Assembly (NCBI GenBank): GCA_028871475.1
Contig: JAGWMZ010000015.1
Location: 28,811-92,810, forward strand
DNA: 64,000 nt
Source: Sphingomonadales bacterium
Lineage (GTDB): Bacteria; Pseudomonadota; Alphaproteobacteria; Sphingomonadales; Sphingomonadaceae
Reading direction: 5' to 3'
A program made the translations under genes and the position numbers. Below the pieces are notes generated by a model. It made no database searches. It worked only from the letters and a program-made list of their open reading frames with translations, and was not told the origin of the DNA. Position 1 is the first letter of the stretch; each line of letters opens with the position of its first letter. Shown one piece after another: positions 53,674 to 62,912 of this stretch.

Positions 53674-55274
53674 GCCGTTTCCCCCTTGCGTGCATCAGCG
53701 GCCGACCGGGCAAGAATACCAGCGACATTCACGGCCAGCAGGATGTGGCCCAACGTCATGACGGCACCCCCGATCGAACGGGCCTCCAGATAGGGTTTGA
53801 GCAGGATGACGCTCTGGGCAAAGGGGCGGCCGGCATCGAGCATCGCTTCTCCCTGCAGCCAGCCACCAATGGTCAGCGCCACAAAATAGACGGCAAATCC
53901 GGCAAGCACGCTCCAGAAATGGACGGTAATCAGGCCCGGCCAGGGCCATGCCCGCCCGGTGATCCGGGGCATCATGTAATAAATGCTGCCAAAGAGGATA
54001 AAGCTGGCAAAACCATAGGCGCCCAGATGCGCGTGAGCGATGGTGAACTGCGTGAAATGCGTCACCGTGTTGATAGAGCGCAGCGCCTCAAGCGAACCTT
54101 CGACCGAGGCCAGCGTGTACATCATTGCGCCAAGCGAGATGAAGCGAAGCGGCAAGGACGCCCTGAAGGCCCAGAGATTGCGGGCCACGACCACATGCTG
54201 ATTGATGGCGACCGCCAGCACCGGCACGACCATCATGACACTCTGCACGACAGAGAGCGTCACAACCCATGTTGGCACAGGCCCGCCGATCAGGTGATGA
54301 ATGCCGACCTGACTGTAAAACAGGGCCAGCGCCCAGAAACCGATCAAGGACAGCGAATAGGAATAGACCGGCTTGCCGATGATCTTGGGGATGAAATAAT
54401 AGGCAGCGCCAAGGCCAAGCGGCGTCAGCCACAGGCCAAGTACATTATGGGCGAACCACCAGTTGACCGTGGCCTGCTCGGCACCCACGAACAACCCCGG
54501 AATGTTGGCGATGATGAAAAGCGCCGGAAACCAGCACAGAGCCGCCAGAAAGTACCACCCCGAAACATAGATATGGTCGACCGAACGCCCGAATGCCGTG
54601 CGCAGGACCGGGACCACGGCGAGCCCGCCACCCAGTGCCAGCAAGCCATCGATCTGCCAGGGGATTTCCAGCCATTCCTCCCCGTCGGTCCAGCCTGTCG
54701 CGATCGCAACGCAGCCGGCGATCAGACCAGCATTCCAGATGATCGCACCCCATGTCGCAAAGCGGGGCGAGCGCAGCGGGCTGTGAAAAATGCGTGGTGT
54801 GATCCAGGTGGCGGTGCCGATGCCCCCAAGTGACAGCCACCCGTAGATGACCATGGTGAGGTGCAAGGTCCGCATCCGCCCGAAAGTGAGCACGGCGTTT
54901 TCGTCCAGCCAATCGGGCAGATGAAGTTTGAGCGAGGCGATCAGGCCAAAGAACGAGCCGATCACCAGCCAGACAACCGCCGCACCCAGGAAAAGGCTCA
55001 CCGGCCAGGCGGTTGTGCGATCGATGCTGGCGCGCTCCAGGTCGCGCGAGCCACCGCCTGCGGTTGGATCGTCGAGGTGCCCCTCTTCCCCTTCAATAAA
55101 AATGATCCGAGCCTGCTTTTGCCCGAAGGAAAACTGGTCCGTCGAGACTGCCCAGATCAAGGCCGTAAGCCCGGCCAGCGACACGAGAAAACTGATGGCA
55201 AGAAAAAGTCCGATCGTCAGCACCTGAACACGTCCTCGCTCGTTCCATCCCTGAACCATGAGATAACCCATGCG
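53670..55274 (-). CDS. ccoN: cbb3-type cytochrome c oxidase catalytic subunit
   Basis: 534 residues, about thirteen helices. RTLHLTMVIYGWLSLG has a heme-ligand His, WWFAHNVLGLWLTP a copper ligand, VGIHHLIGGPVPTW the His pair of CuB, and HFTQFTIAHAHLGAYGF the heme ligands of helix X. These are FixN/CcoN features. The enzyme reduces oxygen with high affinity. ATG 55274 is chosen; ATG 55259 and a TTG at 55289 are alternatives, none with a strong ribosome site. It leads a five-gene operon on the minus strand. Confidence 0.92.
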   Translation of the reverse strand, partial: RMGYLMVQGWNERGRVQVLTIGLFLAISFLVSLAGLTALIWAVSTDQFSFGQKQARIIFIEGEEGHLDDPTAGGGSRDLERASIDRTTAWPVSLFLGAAVVWLVIGSFFGLIASLKLHLPDWLDENAVLTFGRMRTLHLTMVIYGWLSLGGIGTATWITPRIFHSPLRSPRFATWGAIIWNAGLIAGCVAIATGWTDGEEWLEIPWQIDGLLALGGGLAVVPVLRTAFGRSVDHIYVSGWYFLAALCWFPALFIIANIPGLFVGAEQATVNWWFAHNVLGLWLTPLGLGAAYYFIPKIIGKPVYSYSLSLIGFWALALFYSQVGIHHLIGGPVPTWVVTLSVVQSVMMVVPVLAVAINQHVVVARNLWAFRASLPLRFISLGAMMYTLASVEGSLEALRSINTVTHFTQFTIAHAHLGAYGFASFILFGSIYYMMPRITGRAWPWPGLITVHFWSVLAGFAVYFVALTIGGWLQGEAMLDAGRPFAQSVILLKPYLEARSIGGAVMTLGHILLAVNVAGILARSAADARKGETA

Positions 55275-55386
55275 CTCGGCTTGGACCAATCACGGTTTCC
55301 AATCGAAACGTTCAACTCTATCCGTTGGTCATCCCGAATTGCCGCGCCTACCCTCAAATCAGAACGATGCGTACAGGAGACACACG

Positions 55387-55944
55387 ATGCGAAAGCTCAT
55401 GATGACAGGAACAGCCGCCCTCGTCCTTGGTTGCGCCAGCATGGCGATGGGAGCCGATATGCCAAAGGATTTCTGGACGACCCCGACCATCCAGGGTTAT
55501 GGCAAGATCCATTACCTGCCGGATGCCGCCTACAAGCCGCGGGCCGACCAGACCTACCGCATCGTCTTTGCGCTGACCAAAGGGGCCAAACAGCCCGGCG
55601 AGGTCAGCCCAGCGCTGGACCGCGTGGCGCGCACGGTCAATCTCTATGTCGCGTCGGGCGTGCCTCTCAAGCAGCTCAAATTCGTGGCTGTTGCCTATGG
55701 CGATGCCACCAGCATCGTTCTGGACGACGAGCAGTATCGCGCCAAATTCGGCATGGCCAATCCAAACCTGCCGTTGATCGAGGCCTTGCGAAAGGCTGGC
55801 GTCGATGTGTCAGTCTGCGCCCAGGCCGTCGCCGAGCATGATTACCAGTATGATTGGGTCGACAAGCGCGTGACGCTGGCGCTCTCGGGTTTGACCACCG
55901 TGACCACGCTTGAGCACGACGGCTATGTGCTGATGCCGCTGTAA
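55387..55944 (+). CDS. Exported DsrE-like sulfur-related protein
   Basis: 185 residues from ATG 55387 with AGGAG nine bases before it. A signal peptide (TAALVLGCASMAMG) is followed by GYGKIHYLPDAAYKP, YRIVFALTKGAKQPG, RTVNLYVASG and FVAVAYGDATSIVLDDEQYR, the alpha/beta pattern of DsrE/DsrF-like proteins. SVCAQAVAEHDYQYDW holds a single mature cysteine at the place of the sulfur-carrier Cys. Divergent to the cbb3 operon and first of a plus-strand run. Confidence 0.82.
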   Translation: MRKLMMTGTAALVLGCASMAMGADMPKDFWTTPTIQGYGKIHYLPDAAYKPRADQTYRIVFALTKGAKQPGEVSPALDRVARTVNLYVASGVPLKQLKFVAVAYGDATSIVLDDEQYRAKFGMANPNLPLIEALRKAGVDVSVCAQAVAEHDYQYDWVDKRVTLALSGLTTVTTLEHDGYVLMPL

Positions 55945-55966
55945 CCCTGTTCCAGGAGTTCAAACC

Positions 55967-56953
55967 ATGTATTATCTCAAATGGGCCGCAGCGGCGATGG
56001 CCGCGATCAGCATCCTAAGCGGCCATTGCGCCCTCGCGCAGGATAGCAGCAAGGTGAAGGATCTCGGCGTCTATCCTCCCTGGCAGGAAGGACGCAACAA
56101 TGACGCGGTGCAGCGCGGCTTCGAGTTCACCATCGCCGATGCCGACAATCTTGCCGACTTTCACGGCGATCCGGTTGATCCTCTGCTCTCGCTTTATGTC
56201 GGTGGCAATTATTTCTTCGCGATGGCGCCGCTCGTCGCGGCCTTCGAAGCGCGCTACCCCGACTATAAGGGCCGTCTCTACTGGGAGACGATCCCGCCCG
56301 GCTTGCTGGTCCGCCAGATGCAGGCCGGGGGCCGGATCACGGTCGGCAACATGACCTGGACGGTGAAGCCGGATGTCTATCTGGCCGGGAAAAGCGCCGT
56401 CCAGAAGCAGATCGACACCGGTTTGCTGGTAGGCCCTGTCGTGCCCTATGTCACCAACACGCTGGCGATCATGGTGCCCAAAGGCAATCCGGCACATGTC
56501 AAAGGTCTTGCCAGCCTTGGCGATGCCAAGATCCGGCTTGCGATGCCCAATCCAGAATTCGAAGGCATTGCCCGGCAGATCTCGGCGGCGCTCGAGCAGG
56601 CTGGCGGCAAAGCTCTGGTGGAGCAGGTCTACAAAGCCAAGGTCGCCGATGGCACGAGCGTCCTTACGCATATCCACCATCGCCAGACCCCGCTATGGAT
56701 CATGCAGGGCAAAGCGCAGGCGGGCGTGACATGGCAGTCCGAGGTGGCATTCCAGATGCAGGCCGGGCATGCGATCGAAGGCGTCGATATTCCAGCCTCG
56801 GAAAACCAGACAGCGATCTATGCAGGCGCCCTTGCCAAGGGCGCGCCCCATCCGCAGGCTGCCCAGCGCTGGCTGACCTTTATCCGGTCGCCTGAAGCGC
56901 TGGCAATCTTCGGTCGCTACGGCTTCAAGCCCGTGATCGAGAGCCATCCATGA
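55967..56953 (+). CDS. Periplasmic substrate-binding protein, ModA-like fold
   Basis: 328 residues with a signal peptide (AAMAAISILSGHCALAQ). YVGGNYFFAMAPLVAAFEAR, VTNTLAIMVPKGNPAHVKGL, IRLAMPNPEFEGIARQISAA and GVTWQSEVAFQ show a type II two-lobe binding protein. Similar proteins bind molybdate, sulfate or other oxyanions. No permease or ATPase is nearby, so it may work as a sensor or chaperone. ATGA overlap with the next gene. Confidence 0.8.
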   Translation: MYYLKWAAAAMAAISILSGHCALAQDSSKVKDLGVYPPWQEGRNNDAVQRGFEFTIADADNLADFHGDPVDPLLSLYVGGNYFFAMAPLVAAFEARYPDYKGRLYWETIPPGLLVRQMQAGGRITVGNMTWTVKPDVYLAGKSAVQKQIDTGLLVGPVVPYVTNTLAIMVPKGNPAHVKGLASLGDAKIRLAMPNPEFEGIARQISAALEQAGGKALVEQVYKAKVADGTSVLTHIHHRQTPLWIMQGKAQAGVTWQSEVAFQMQAGHAIEGVDIPASENQTAIYAGALAKGAPHPQAAQRWLTFIRSPEALAIFGRYGFKPVIESHP

Positions 56954-57696
56954 AGGGGCTCATCATCACCGCGATCGGCGCGCTGACCATGGTTGGCACC
57001 GCGTCTGCCGAAACCATACACGTTTATGGCCCCGGCGGTCCGGCGCCGGCGATGAAGGAGGCCGCAGCGGCCTTCAGCAAGATCAACGGCATCGAGGTCA
57101 TCGTGACCTCCGGACCCACGCCGCAATGGAGCGATGCGCTCAAAGGCGATGGCGATGTCATCTACAGCGGGTCCGAGGTGATGATGAGCGATTTCATCTC
57201 ATCCTTCACCCCGCTCGTAAATCCGGCCACCATCACGGTGCTCTACCTGCGGCCGGCCGGGATTCTCGTGCGACCGGGCAATCCCAAGCATATTCGTGGT
57301 TTTGCAGATTTGCTCAAACCCGGCCTGCGCATCGCTGTGGTCGATGGAGCCGGCCAGCAGGGACTTTGGGAGGACATCGCCGGGCATAATGGGGACATCG
57401 CGGCCGTCCGGGCTTTTCGCAAGAATATCGCGCTCTACGCCAAGAACACCGCGCTTGGCCTCGAGGGATGGAAGGCTGATCCCGAGCTTGATGCCTGGGT
57501 GACCTTTCCGATCTGGGCCAAGGCCCATCCTGGCGTCGCCGACGTCGTGGCGCTTGATCCTGCCCGCCGCCTCTATCGCGATGCCGGGGTCGCCCTGACC
57601 CTGCGCGGGCAGGAGAAGCCGGGCGCACGTGCCTTCGTGCAATTCCTTGCGGGGCCACAAGGCGCGGCGATCTTCAAAAAATGGGGATGGGAATAG
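56950..57696 (+). CDS. Periplasmic substrate-binding protein, AcfC-like
   Basis: 248 residues with signal peptide (AIGALTMVGTASAE). IHVYGPGGPAPAMKEAAAAF, VTSGPTPQWSDALKGDGDVI and RIAVVDGAGQQGLWEDIAG match AcfC (accessory colonisation factor) proteins, a branch of the sulfate/molybdate-binding superfamily. KIFKKWGWE-like end (AIFKKWGWE) is also typical. Translationally coupled to the previous binding protein; again no transporter follows. Confidence 0.82.
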   Translation: MKGLIITAIGALTMVGTASAETIHVYGPGGPAPAMKEAAAAFSKINGIEVIVTSGPTPQWSDALKGDGDVIYSGSEVMMSDFISSFTPLVNPATITVLYLRPAGILVRPGNPKHIRGFADLLKPGLRIAVVDGAGQQGLWEDIAGHNGDIAAVRAFRKNIALYAKNTALGLEGWKADPELDAWVTFPIWAKAHPGVADVVALDPARRLYRDAGVALTLRGQEKPGARAFVQFLAGPQGAAIFKKWGWE

Positions 57697-57884
57697 CAGA
57701 GGTTTATGGGCAAATCTCTCCAGTTGTAAGGGGCTTGGATAGCGTTTGAGTCCTTCGGATCAACGAGAACAAGGGGCAATATTGCGGCGCAGAAAACCAA
57801 TCCCTTTCACCGATTGGAATAACGCTTTTAAGTGCTTGGACGAATGATTCATGGTCCTGTATCAGTCGATCCAGGAGATGAATC

Positions 57885-58757
57885 ATGACGCTTGAACAAT
57901 TAAGGATCTTCGTGGGCGTGGCCGAGCGCGAGCATATGACGCGCGGCGCAGAAGCACTCAACATCACCCAGTCTGCCGCTTCGGGCGCCATCGCCACCAT
58001 CGAGGCGCGCTATGGCGTGCCGCTGTTCCACCGCGTTGGGCGAGGCATCGAGCTGACGCAGGCGGGGCAGGCCTTCCTTGGCGAGGCGCGCGCCGTGCTT
58101 GGCCGCGCCGCCCATGCAGAAACCATGCTGGCCGATTTTGCCGGGCTGATGCGCGGCAAACTGACCCTCGTGGCCAGCCAGACCATCGCCAGCTACTGGC
58201 TGCCCCCGCGTCTCGCCGCCTTCCATGCGCGCTATCCGCAGATCGAGATCGATGTCGCTATCGACAATACGCAAGGCGCAGCCGAGCAGGTGCTGAGCGG
58301 CGCTGCCGAACTTGGCTTCATTGAGGGCGAGATCGACGAGCCCGCCCTTGCCCATTGGGCGATTGATCGCGATCCCATGGTGCTGGTGGCGCGCGAAGAG
58401 GTGGAGGCCATCGACGCGGACTGGCTACGCATGGCCCGCTGGGTGATGCGCGAAAATGGCTCAGGCACGCGCTCCACCATAGAGGAGGCCCTGCGCCAAC
58501 AAGGCGTGGACCCGGCAGCGCTGAATGTCGCGCTCACCCTGCCATCGAACGAGGCACTGGCGACCGCTGCCGAGGCGGGCGCGGGCATCGCGGCGCTCTC
58601 GCGCCTGGTCTGCGACCGCGCTCTGCGCACCGGCGATCTGGTGGAGTTACCTTTCAGCCTGCCCGACCGTTCTTTCTATGCGCTGCGCCACAAAGAGCGC
58701 TACCGCACCAACACGGCCGATGCCCTGACGGATTTGATCAAGGAGATGCAGCCATGA
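57885..58757 (+). CDS. LysR-family transcriptional regulator
   Basis: 290 residues. MTLEQLRIFVGVAEREHMTR and NITQSAASGAIATIEARYGV form the winged helix; the effector domain has KLTLVASQTIASYWLPPRL. The closest look is to CysB/CbbR-like members with sulfur or carbon control. AGGAGATGAATC precedes the ATG. Its stop overlaps the TDT transporter start, so it probably controls and is cotranscribed with that gene. Confidence 0.92.
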   Translation: MTLEQLRIFVGVAEREHMTRGAEALNITQSAASGAIATIEARYGVPLFHRVGRGIELTQAGQAFLGEARAVLGRAAHAETMLADFAGLMRGKLTLVASQTIASYWLPPRLAAFHARYPQIEIDVAIDNTQGAAEQVLSGAAELGFIEGEIDEPALAHWAIDRDPMVLVAREEVEAIDADWLRMARWVMRENGSGTRSTIEEALRQQGVDPAALNVALTLPSNEALATAAEAGAGIAALSRLVCDRALRTGDLVELPFSLPDRSFYALRHKERYRTNTADALTDLIKEMQP

Positions 58758-59905
58758 CCGACGACATCCGGGCTCTGACCGAAGGGTTGCGTCCACTCAG
58801 CCGCTTGAGCCATCCGCGCGAGATGGTGCGCCAGTTCACCCCTAACTGGTTCGCCGCCACTATGGGCACGGGCATCTTGGCGCTGGCACTGCCGCAGGTG
58901 CCCGGCGCGGGGCCAACGCTGCGCCCCTTGGGCGAGGCACTGTGGTTCTTCGACATCGCGTTGTTCGCGCTGTTCACGCTGCTCTATGGCGCGCGCTGGT
59001 TGTTCTTTGGGCATGAGGCGCGGCGCATCTTCGGGCACAACACTGTCTCGATGTTCATCGGCACCATCCCGATGGGCCTTGCCACGATCATCAACGGCTG
59101 CCTCGCCTTTGGTATCGCGCGTTTCGGTCAGAGCATCGTCGATGTGGCGCAGGCGCTTTGGTGGGTGGATGTAGCGATGTCACTGGCCTGCGGTGTGCTG
59201 ATCCCCTATCTGATGTTCACCCGCCACCAGCATAGCCTCGATGGCATGACCTCCGTCTGGCTGCTGCCCGTGGTGGCCGCGGAAGTGGCGGGTGCCAGCG
59301 GCGGCCTGCTCGCGCCGCATCTGGCCGATGCCCATATGCAGTTCGTCACGCTTGCGACCTCCTATGTGCTGTGGGCCTATTCGGTGCCGGTGGCCTTCTG
59401 CATCCTGGCAATCCTGATCCTGCGCATGGCGCTGCACAAATTGCCGCATGAGAGCATGGCCGCTTCGAGCTGGCTGGCACTGGGCCCGATCGGCACGGGA
59501 GCTTTGGGCATGCTGGTGCTGGGCGGCGATGCCCCCTCCATCCTGAGCGCGCAGGGGCTGGCCGCCATCGGCACGGTGGCGCAGGGCGTTGGCGTCGTAG
59601 CAGGACTGACACTCTGGGGTTTCGGCCTGTGGTGGCTGCTGCTGGCCAGCCTCATCACCGTCCGCTACTGGCGCGCGGGCGTGCCGTTTAATCTGGGTTG
59701 GTGGGGCTACACCTTCCCGCTGGGCGTCTACACGGTGGCAACCTTCCGCCTTGGCACCACGCTGCATCTGGCTTTCTTCGGTGTGGCCGGGACCGTCATG
59801 ACCTGCGCTCTGGCCCTCATGTGGCTGGTAGTGGGCGGCAAGACATTGGCGGGCGCGTGGAAGGGCCATCTCTTCGTCTCGCCCTGCATCGCCACCCCGC
59901 TCTGA
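58754..59905 (+). CDS. TDT (TehA/SLAC1)-family transporter, sulfite efflux candidate
   Basis: 383 residues with ten helices. QFTPNWFAATMGTGILALAL is the family opening, FIGTIPMGLATIINGC and LNLGWWGYTFPLGVYTVATF-like segments (NLGWWGYTFPLGVY) follow. The family includes sulfite exporters, tellurite-resistance TehA and anion channels. A LysR regulator in overlap and the sulfur genes upstream favour sulfite export, but this is inference. Confidence 0.85.
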   Translation: MTDDIRALTEGLRPLSRLSHPREMVRQFTPNWFAATMGTGILALALPQVPGAGPTLRPLGEALWFFDIALFALFTLLYGARWLFFGHEARRIFGHNTVSMFIGTIPMGLATIINGCLAFGIARFGQSIVDVAQALWWVDVAMSLACGVLIPYLMFTRHQHSLDGMTSVWLLPVVAAEVAGASGGLLAPHLADAHMQFVTLATSYVLWAYSVPVAFCILAILILRMALHKLPHESMAASSWLALGPIGTGALGMLVLGGDAPSILSAQGLAAIGTVAQGVGVVAGLTLWGFGLWWLLLASLITVRYWRAGVPFNLGWWGYTFPLGVYTVATFRLGTTLHLAFFGVAGTVMTCALALMWLVVGGKTLAGAWKGHLFVSPCIATPL

Positions 59906-59996
59906 TCATTGTTCACCTCCCCGGATCGAAACCATCACCAAGCACCGTTGGAAGAGATCGATCCGGGAGAGCATCCTTGGTTCAACAAGGAGAACG

Positions 59997-60434
59997 ATGA
60001 TGATGAAGCTTTTCCCAGTCCTGACCGCCGCACTGGCCGTCGCAGGTATTTTCTCGGCCCCTGCCATGGCAGAAGCGCCCGGCAAACTGCGCTTTTCCAA
60101 TCTGGAATTCGGCATGCCCATGGACCCTCTGCTGTGGTCCTCGACACCCATGCGGGCCGAGCAACACACACCGGCGACCGATATAAAATATGCGGTATCC
60201 CAGTTGCATGCGGCGATTCCCGTCGGCCTGTCGGCCTCGGAGGCACGCGAGCGGCTTCAGGCAGCGGGCAGCCGCTGTGATATGACCGATCCATCCGCGA
60301 TCAGCTGTCACTATAAGGACGTGCAGACGCCGGACAGTGAATATGTCGATGATGTGGTCTGGAAGGTCACTGTTCCGCTGGTGAACGGTCGAGTGGCAGA
60401 CCTCAAGGTGGCGCGCGACTGGTACCGCCGCTAA
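59997..60434 (+). CDS. Exported protein of unknown function
   Basis: 145 residues with a clean signal peptide (LFPVLTAALAVAGIFSAPAM then AEA). CAAGGAGAACG gives a good ribosome site. The mature part contains KLRFSNLEFGMPMD, SEARERLQAAGSRCDMTD and AISCHYKDVQTPD, with two cysteines that could pair. I do not recognise a family; the SxxEAxERL-x-AG-x-xC plan resembles small lipoprotein-like domains with one helix and a beta sheet. Follows the TDT gene after 91 bases. Confidence 0.65.
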   Translation: MMMKLFPVLTAALAVAGIFSAPAMAEAPGKLRFSNLEFGMPMDPLLWSSTPMRAEQHTPATDIKYAVSQLHAAIPVGLSASEARERLQAAGSRCDMTDPSAISCHYKDVQTPDSEYVDDVVWKVTVPLVNGRVADLKVARDWYRR

Positions 60435-60605
60435 GCGCTTTGCGCCAGTGCCGTAAGAGAGGGCAACGTCGACGCAGTAGGGGATAGGCTCAAGGATCGT
60501 TGGGCCAGCCCTGTTTGCCGGAAGCCGGCACATGCGCTCATACCAACCGTGCAAGGCGGTGTGCTTGCCTCAAGTGGTGCTAATCAGAACCGAGACCGCC
60601 CTTTT

Positions 60606-61276
60606 CTAGGGAGTAGCCACCTCTCGATCATCCGGTTTGCTTTCCTCCGGCCAGTCTTGCCTGCGCGCGATCCATGGGTTGAGAAACAGGAAAGGCAATT
60701 TTACGAACAGAAGCTCAGCATGGATGAAGCCGTCCACCGCCTTTCCCACCAACGAGGCATGCGACCGGCATGGTGCGAAAGCCAGCGATCATAAGGCGCC
60801 CAGTGGCTGGGCTCGTCCTTGTGGATGATGGCGAAGATCCGGAGGAGCACGGGGTCACCACGCACCATGGAATTGCCCAGCAAGATTTCCACCTGCCGAT
60901 AGCCGCGCTGTTCGGTGAGCGAAATGACCCGGCAAAGGCGCGCAAACAGACGTTCACTGCTGACAATAGCCTGCGTATCGAGCCTGTTGATCGATGCCCC
61001 GAACATGATTTCGATGAAGCGGTCGATGTGCCCAAAGGTACGATCGACTGCAAAAGGCATCACGCCATGCCGCTCGAACCAGCGGCGGAACATCAGATAA
61101 TGTGCTCGCTCATCCTTACGGTGCCGCTCAACCATCGCGATCATGACGGGATCGCAAGGCTCCTGCTGGCGGACTGCCGTCAGAACCTGATCAATCGCCG
61201 TGTAGCCGCGATGCTCATTGTAAAGGTAGATGCTCGCCAGCACATCGAGATAACGGCGCTTGAACCAGTCTGGCAT
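60606..61276 (-). pseudogene. Ferritin-like diiron protein, frameshifted near the 3' end
   Basis: From ATG 61276: LYNEHRGYTAIDQVL, HRKDERAHYLMFRRWFERHG, LTEQRGYRQVEILLG and IHKDEPSHWAPYDRWL supply two ExxH-type pairs of a four-helix diiron protein. In this frame it ends at 60701 with an odd tail (191 residues). After WWE the neighbouring frame reads KAVDGFIHAELLFVKLPFLF then LNPWIARRQDWPEE to a stop at 60606, which looks like the true C-terminus. One missing A in the A run at 60742-60744 (minus strand GGGAAAGG) explains the break. True length would be about 222. Confidence 0.72.
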
Positions 61277-61752
61277 GTAGGTGTCCCGGGACGCGGGGTT
61301 GCGTGGACGTGTCCCACATTGAACAATGTGCACTTCTGAAAGGTCCGGGTCGAGACAACCATAAAGCAAGTTAGCCCTATGAAGACCATAGATTACTATT
61401 GACAGTCATTATCAAATGATTTCACTAATGATACTGATCGTCGAACATCAATGGGGCCGCCTCAACGAGGGTATCGGCATTGCAATGCCGAATATGAATA
61501 TTGATTTCTAGAAATCATCACCCACTTTCCAATAATGACACCCCTTTGATTGATGGGTGATGGCAAATGCCATTCCGAGGCGGCCTACCCCACAACGGCA
61601 GCTATCGTCGATTCGCTGTCGATACGAGACATTCCGGATACCACAATTCTGCGGTCTTCTTACTACGCTCACGCTTGATCCAACAGTTCTACCTAGCCCA
61701 GCGTCTCTAGCCTCCACGCCATCGCCTGATTTCCCGAACAATGGGCGTCAAT
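61277..61752. other. Gap without gene, rich in palindromes; island edge
   Basis: About 475 bases, AT-richer than the flanks, with no convincing gene. It contains an 18-bp perfect palindrome (TCGGCATTGCAATGCCGA, 61474-61491), a 16-bp perfect palindrome (TGATTTCTAGAAATCA, 61502-61517) and inverted repeats CATCACCCA (61516-61524) and TGGGTGATG (61554-61562). No tRNA fragment or integrase site is recognised. It separates the sulfur/respiration block from the sigma/ImmA module. Confidence 0.6.
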
Positions 61753-62526
61753 CTAGTCGGAAAGCATCTTTTTGTCGTTGAGCGTGATTATGCTCATCAC
61801 TTCGGTGTCGGCGACCCTGAAGCTCTGCTCCAGGACCGAGAAACCTCCGGCGTCCCGGTCGAACCAAGCGGTCGCCTTCACCGGCCGGGGGACGGTGGAT
61901 TCCGACTTGTCGCCATAGAGCATCTCGAAGGCCAGGCTGTCCGGCGAGACGTCGCTGCGGGGAAACCAGCGCGTGGGCACGGAAGGGGACGCCTTGAAAT
62001 ACTTCCGCCCGGTCCTGGTCGTGCACACCATCAGTATCGGAAACTGGCCGCTGGCGACGACCTTCATCAGCGTGGCGGTCCTGCTGGCCTGGAACTCGTC
62101 GGCGATGGCGGTGAGCGAGCCGATGGTCAGGCGGGACACGTCCTTCACCAGCGGTTCGATCAGATACCGCGGCAGGATGAGGTCCGATGCATATTCGTCC
62201 GCTATGCGCTCGGGGTCGGTGGTCCCCCGCTGCTTCTGCGACCCGATGTCCTGCGGGCGGCAGATCAGGCAACGACCCCGGTGCCTCTGCCAATGCCCCA
62301 GCTCGTGCGCGATCGAGAAGCGGCGCCGGCGCGGCGGCTTAGCTGCATCGACGGTGATGATGGCCCGTCCGTTCCGGCCCACGATGCGTGCCTCGCATGT
62401 CCTGAGCGAGCCGATGCGGACCTTGGCGCCGAGCTCCCAGGCGATGGCCTCGAGGTCGATGTCCTGTGGTGTCTCGATGCCGAAGCTGCGAAGAAGGCGC
62501 TCCGGGTGGGTGAATGCAGCGGTCAA
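61753..62526 (-). CDS. ImmA/IrrE-family metallopeptidase
   Basis: 257 residues. RRFSIAHELGHWQRH carries the HExxH zinc motif (H74, E75, H78) and RIADEYASDLILP the downstream glutamate ligand (E110), the ImmA/IrrE arrangement. These peptidases cleave repressors or antitoxins on mobile elements or after DNA damage. LICRPQDI with a CxxC nearby (CLIC) may add metal binding. The C-terminal 120 residues are an unassigned domain. Last of three genes joined by ATGA overlaps. Confidence 0.88.
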   Translation of the reverse strand: MTAAFTHPERLLRSFGIETPQDIDLEAIAWELGAKVRIGSLRTCEARIVGRNGRAIITVDAAKPPRRRRFSIAHELGHWQRHRGRCLICRPQDIGSQKQRGTTDPERIADEYASDLILPRYLIEPLVKDVSRLTIGSLTAIADEFQASRTATLMKVVASGQFPILMVCTTRTGRKYFKASPSVPTRWFPRSDVSPDSLAFEMLYGDKSESTVPRPVKATAWFDRDAGGFSVLEQSFRVADTEVMSIITLNDKKMLSD

Positions 62527-62912
62527 TCCCTCCCCCCGCGTTCCTCATCCTGTCGCAATTCCTCGAGGTCGGCCTCGATGCTGGCCCGATCCTCCTCGTA
62601 GCCTTCGCCGCCGTTGCGGGCCGCGAGCGTGAGCTTCTGGTTGAAGACTGCATCGTTTGCCCGGATCTCGTCGAGGGCCTTCGCCCCCTGCGCGTTGCTC
62701 GCAGGTCTTGGCCTACCCTTCTCCGATGCCATTGCCGCCCGGGCGTTGGCCAGCCGCTGGCGGCCCAGCTTGCCGGCCGCGGCCGACACGCGCGATCTCA
62801 TCGCCTTGATCTCATCATCGGAAATCCCCTCCAACGCCTCCTCAGAGGACATGGCAAGCACCGCTTCGATGAAATCATCGTCCAGCCTATCGAGCCGATC
62901 CTTCTCAGTCAT
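62523..62912 (-). CDS. Small charged protein of the sigma/ImmA module
   Basis: 129 residues, strongly charged and helical (EEALEGISDDEIKAMRSRVS, ADLEELRQDEERGGRD) with no hydrophobic core stretch long enough for a membrane helix. Not recognised. It lies between a sigma-70-like gene and an ImmA/IrrE peptidase gene, with four-base overlaps to both. By position it could be the partner (anti-sigma or adaptor) that the peptidase cleaves; that is speculation. Confidence 0.75.
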   Translation of the reverse strand: MTEKDRLDRLDDDFIEAVLAMSSEEALEGISDDEIKAMRSRVSAAAGKLGRQRLANARAAMASEKGRPRPASNAQGAKALDEIRANDAVFNQKLTLAARNGGEGYEEDRASIEADLEELRQDEERGGRD

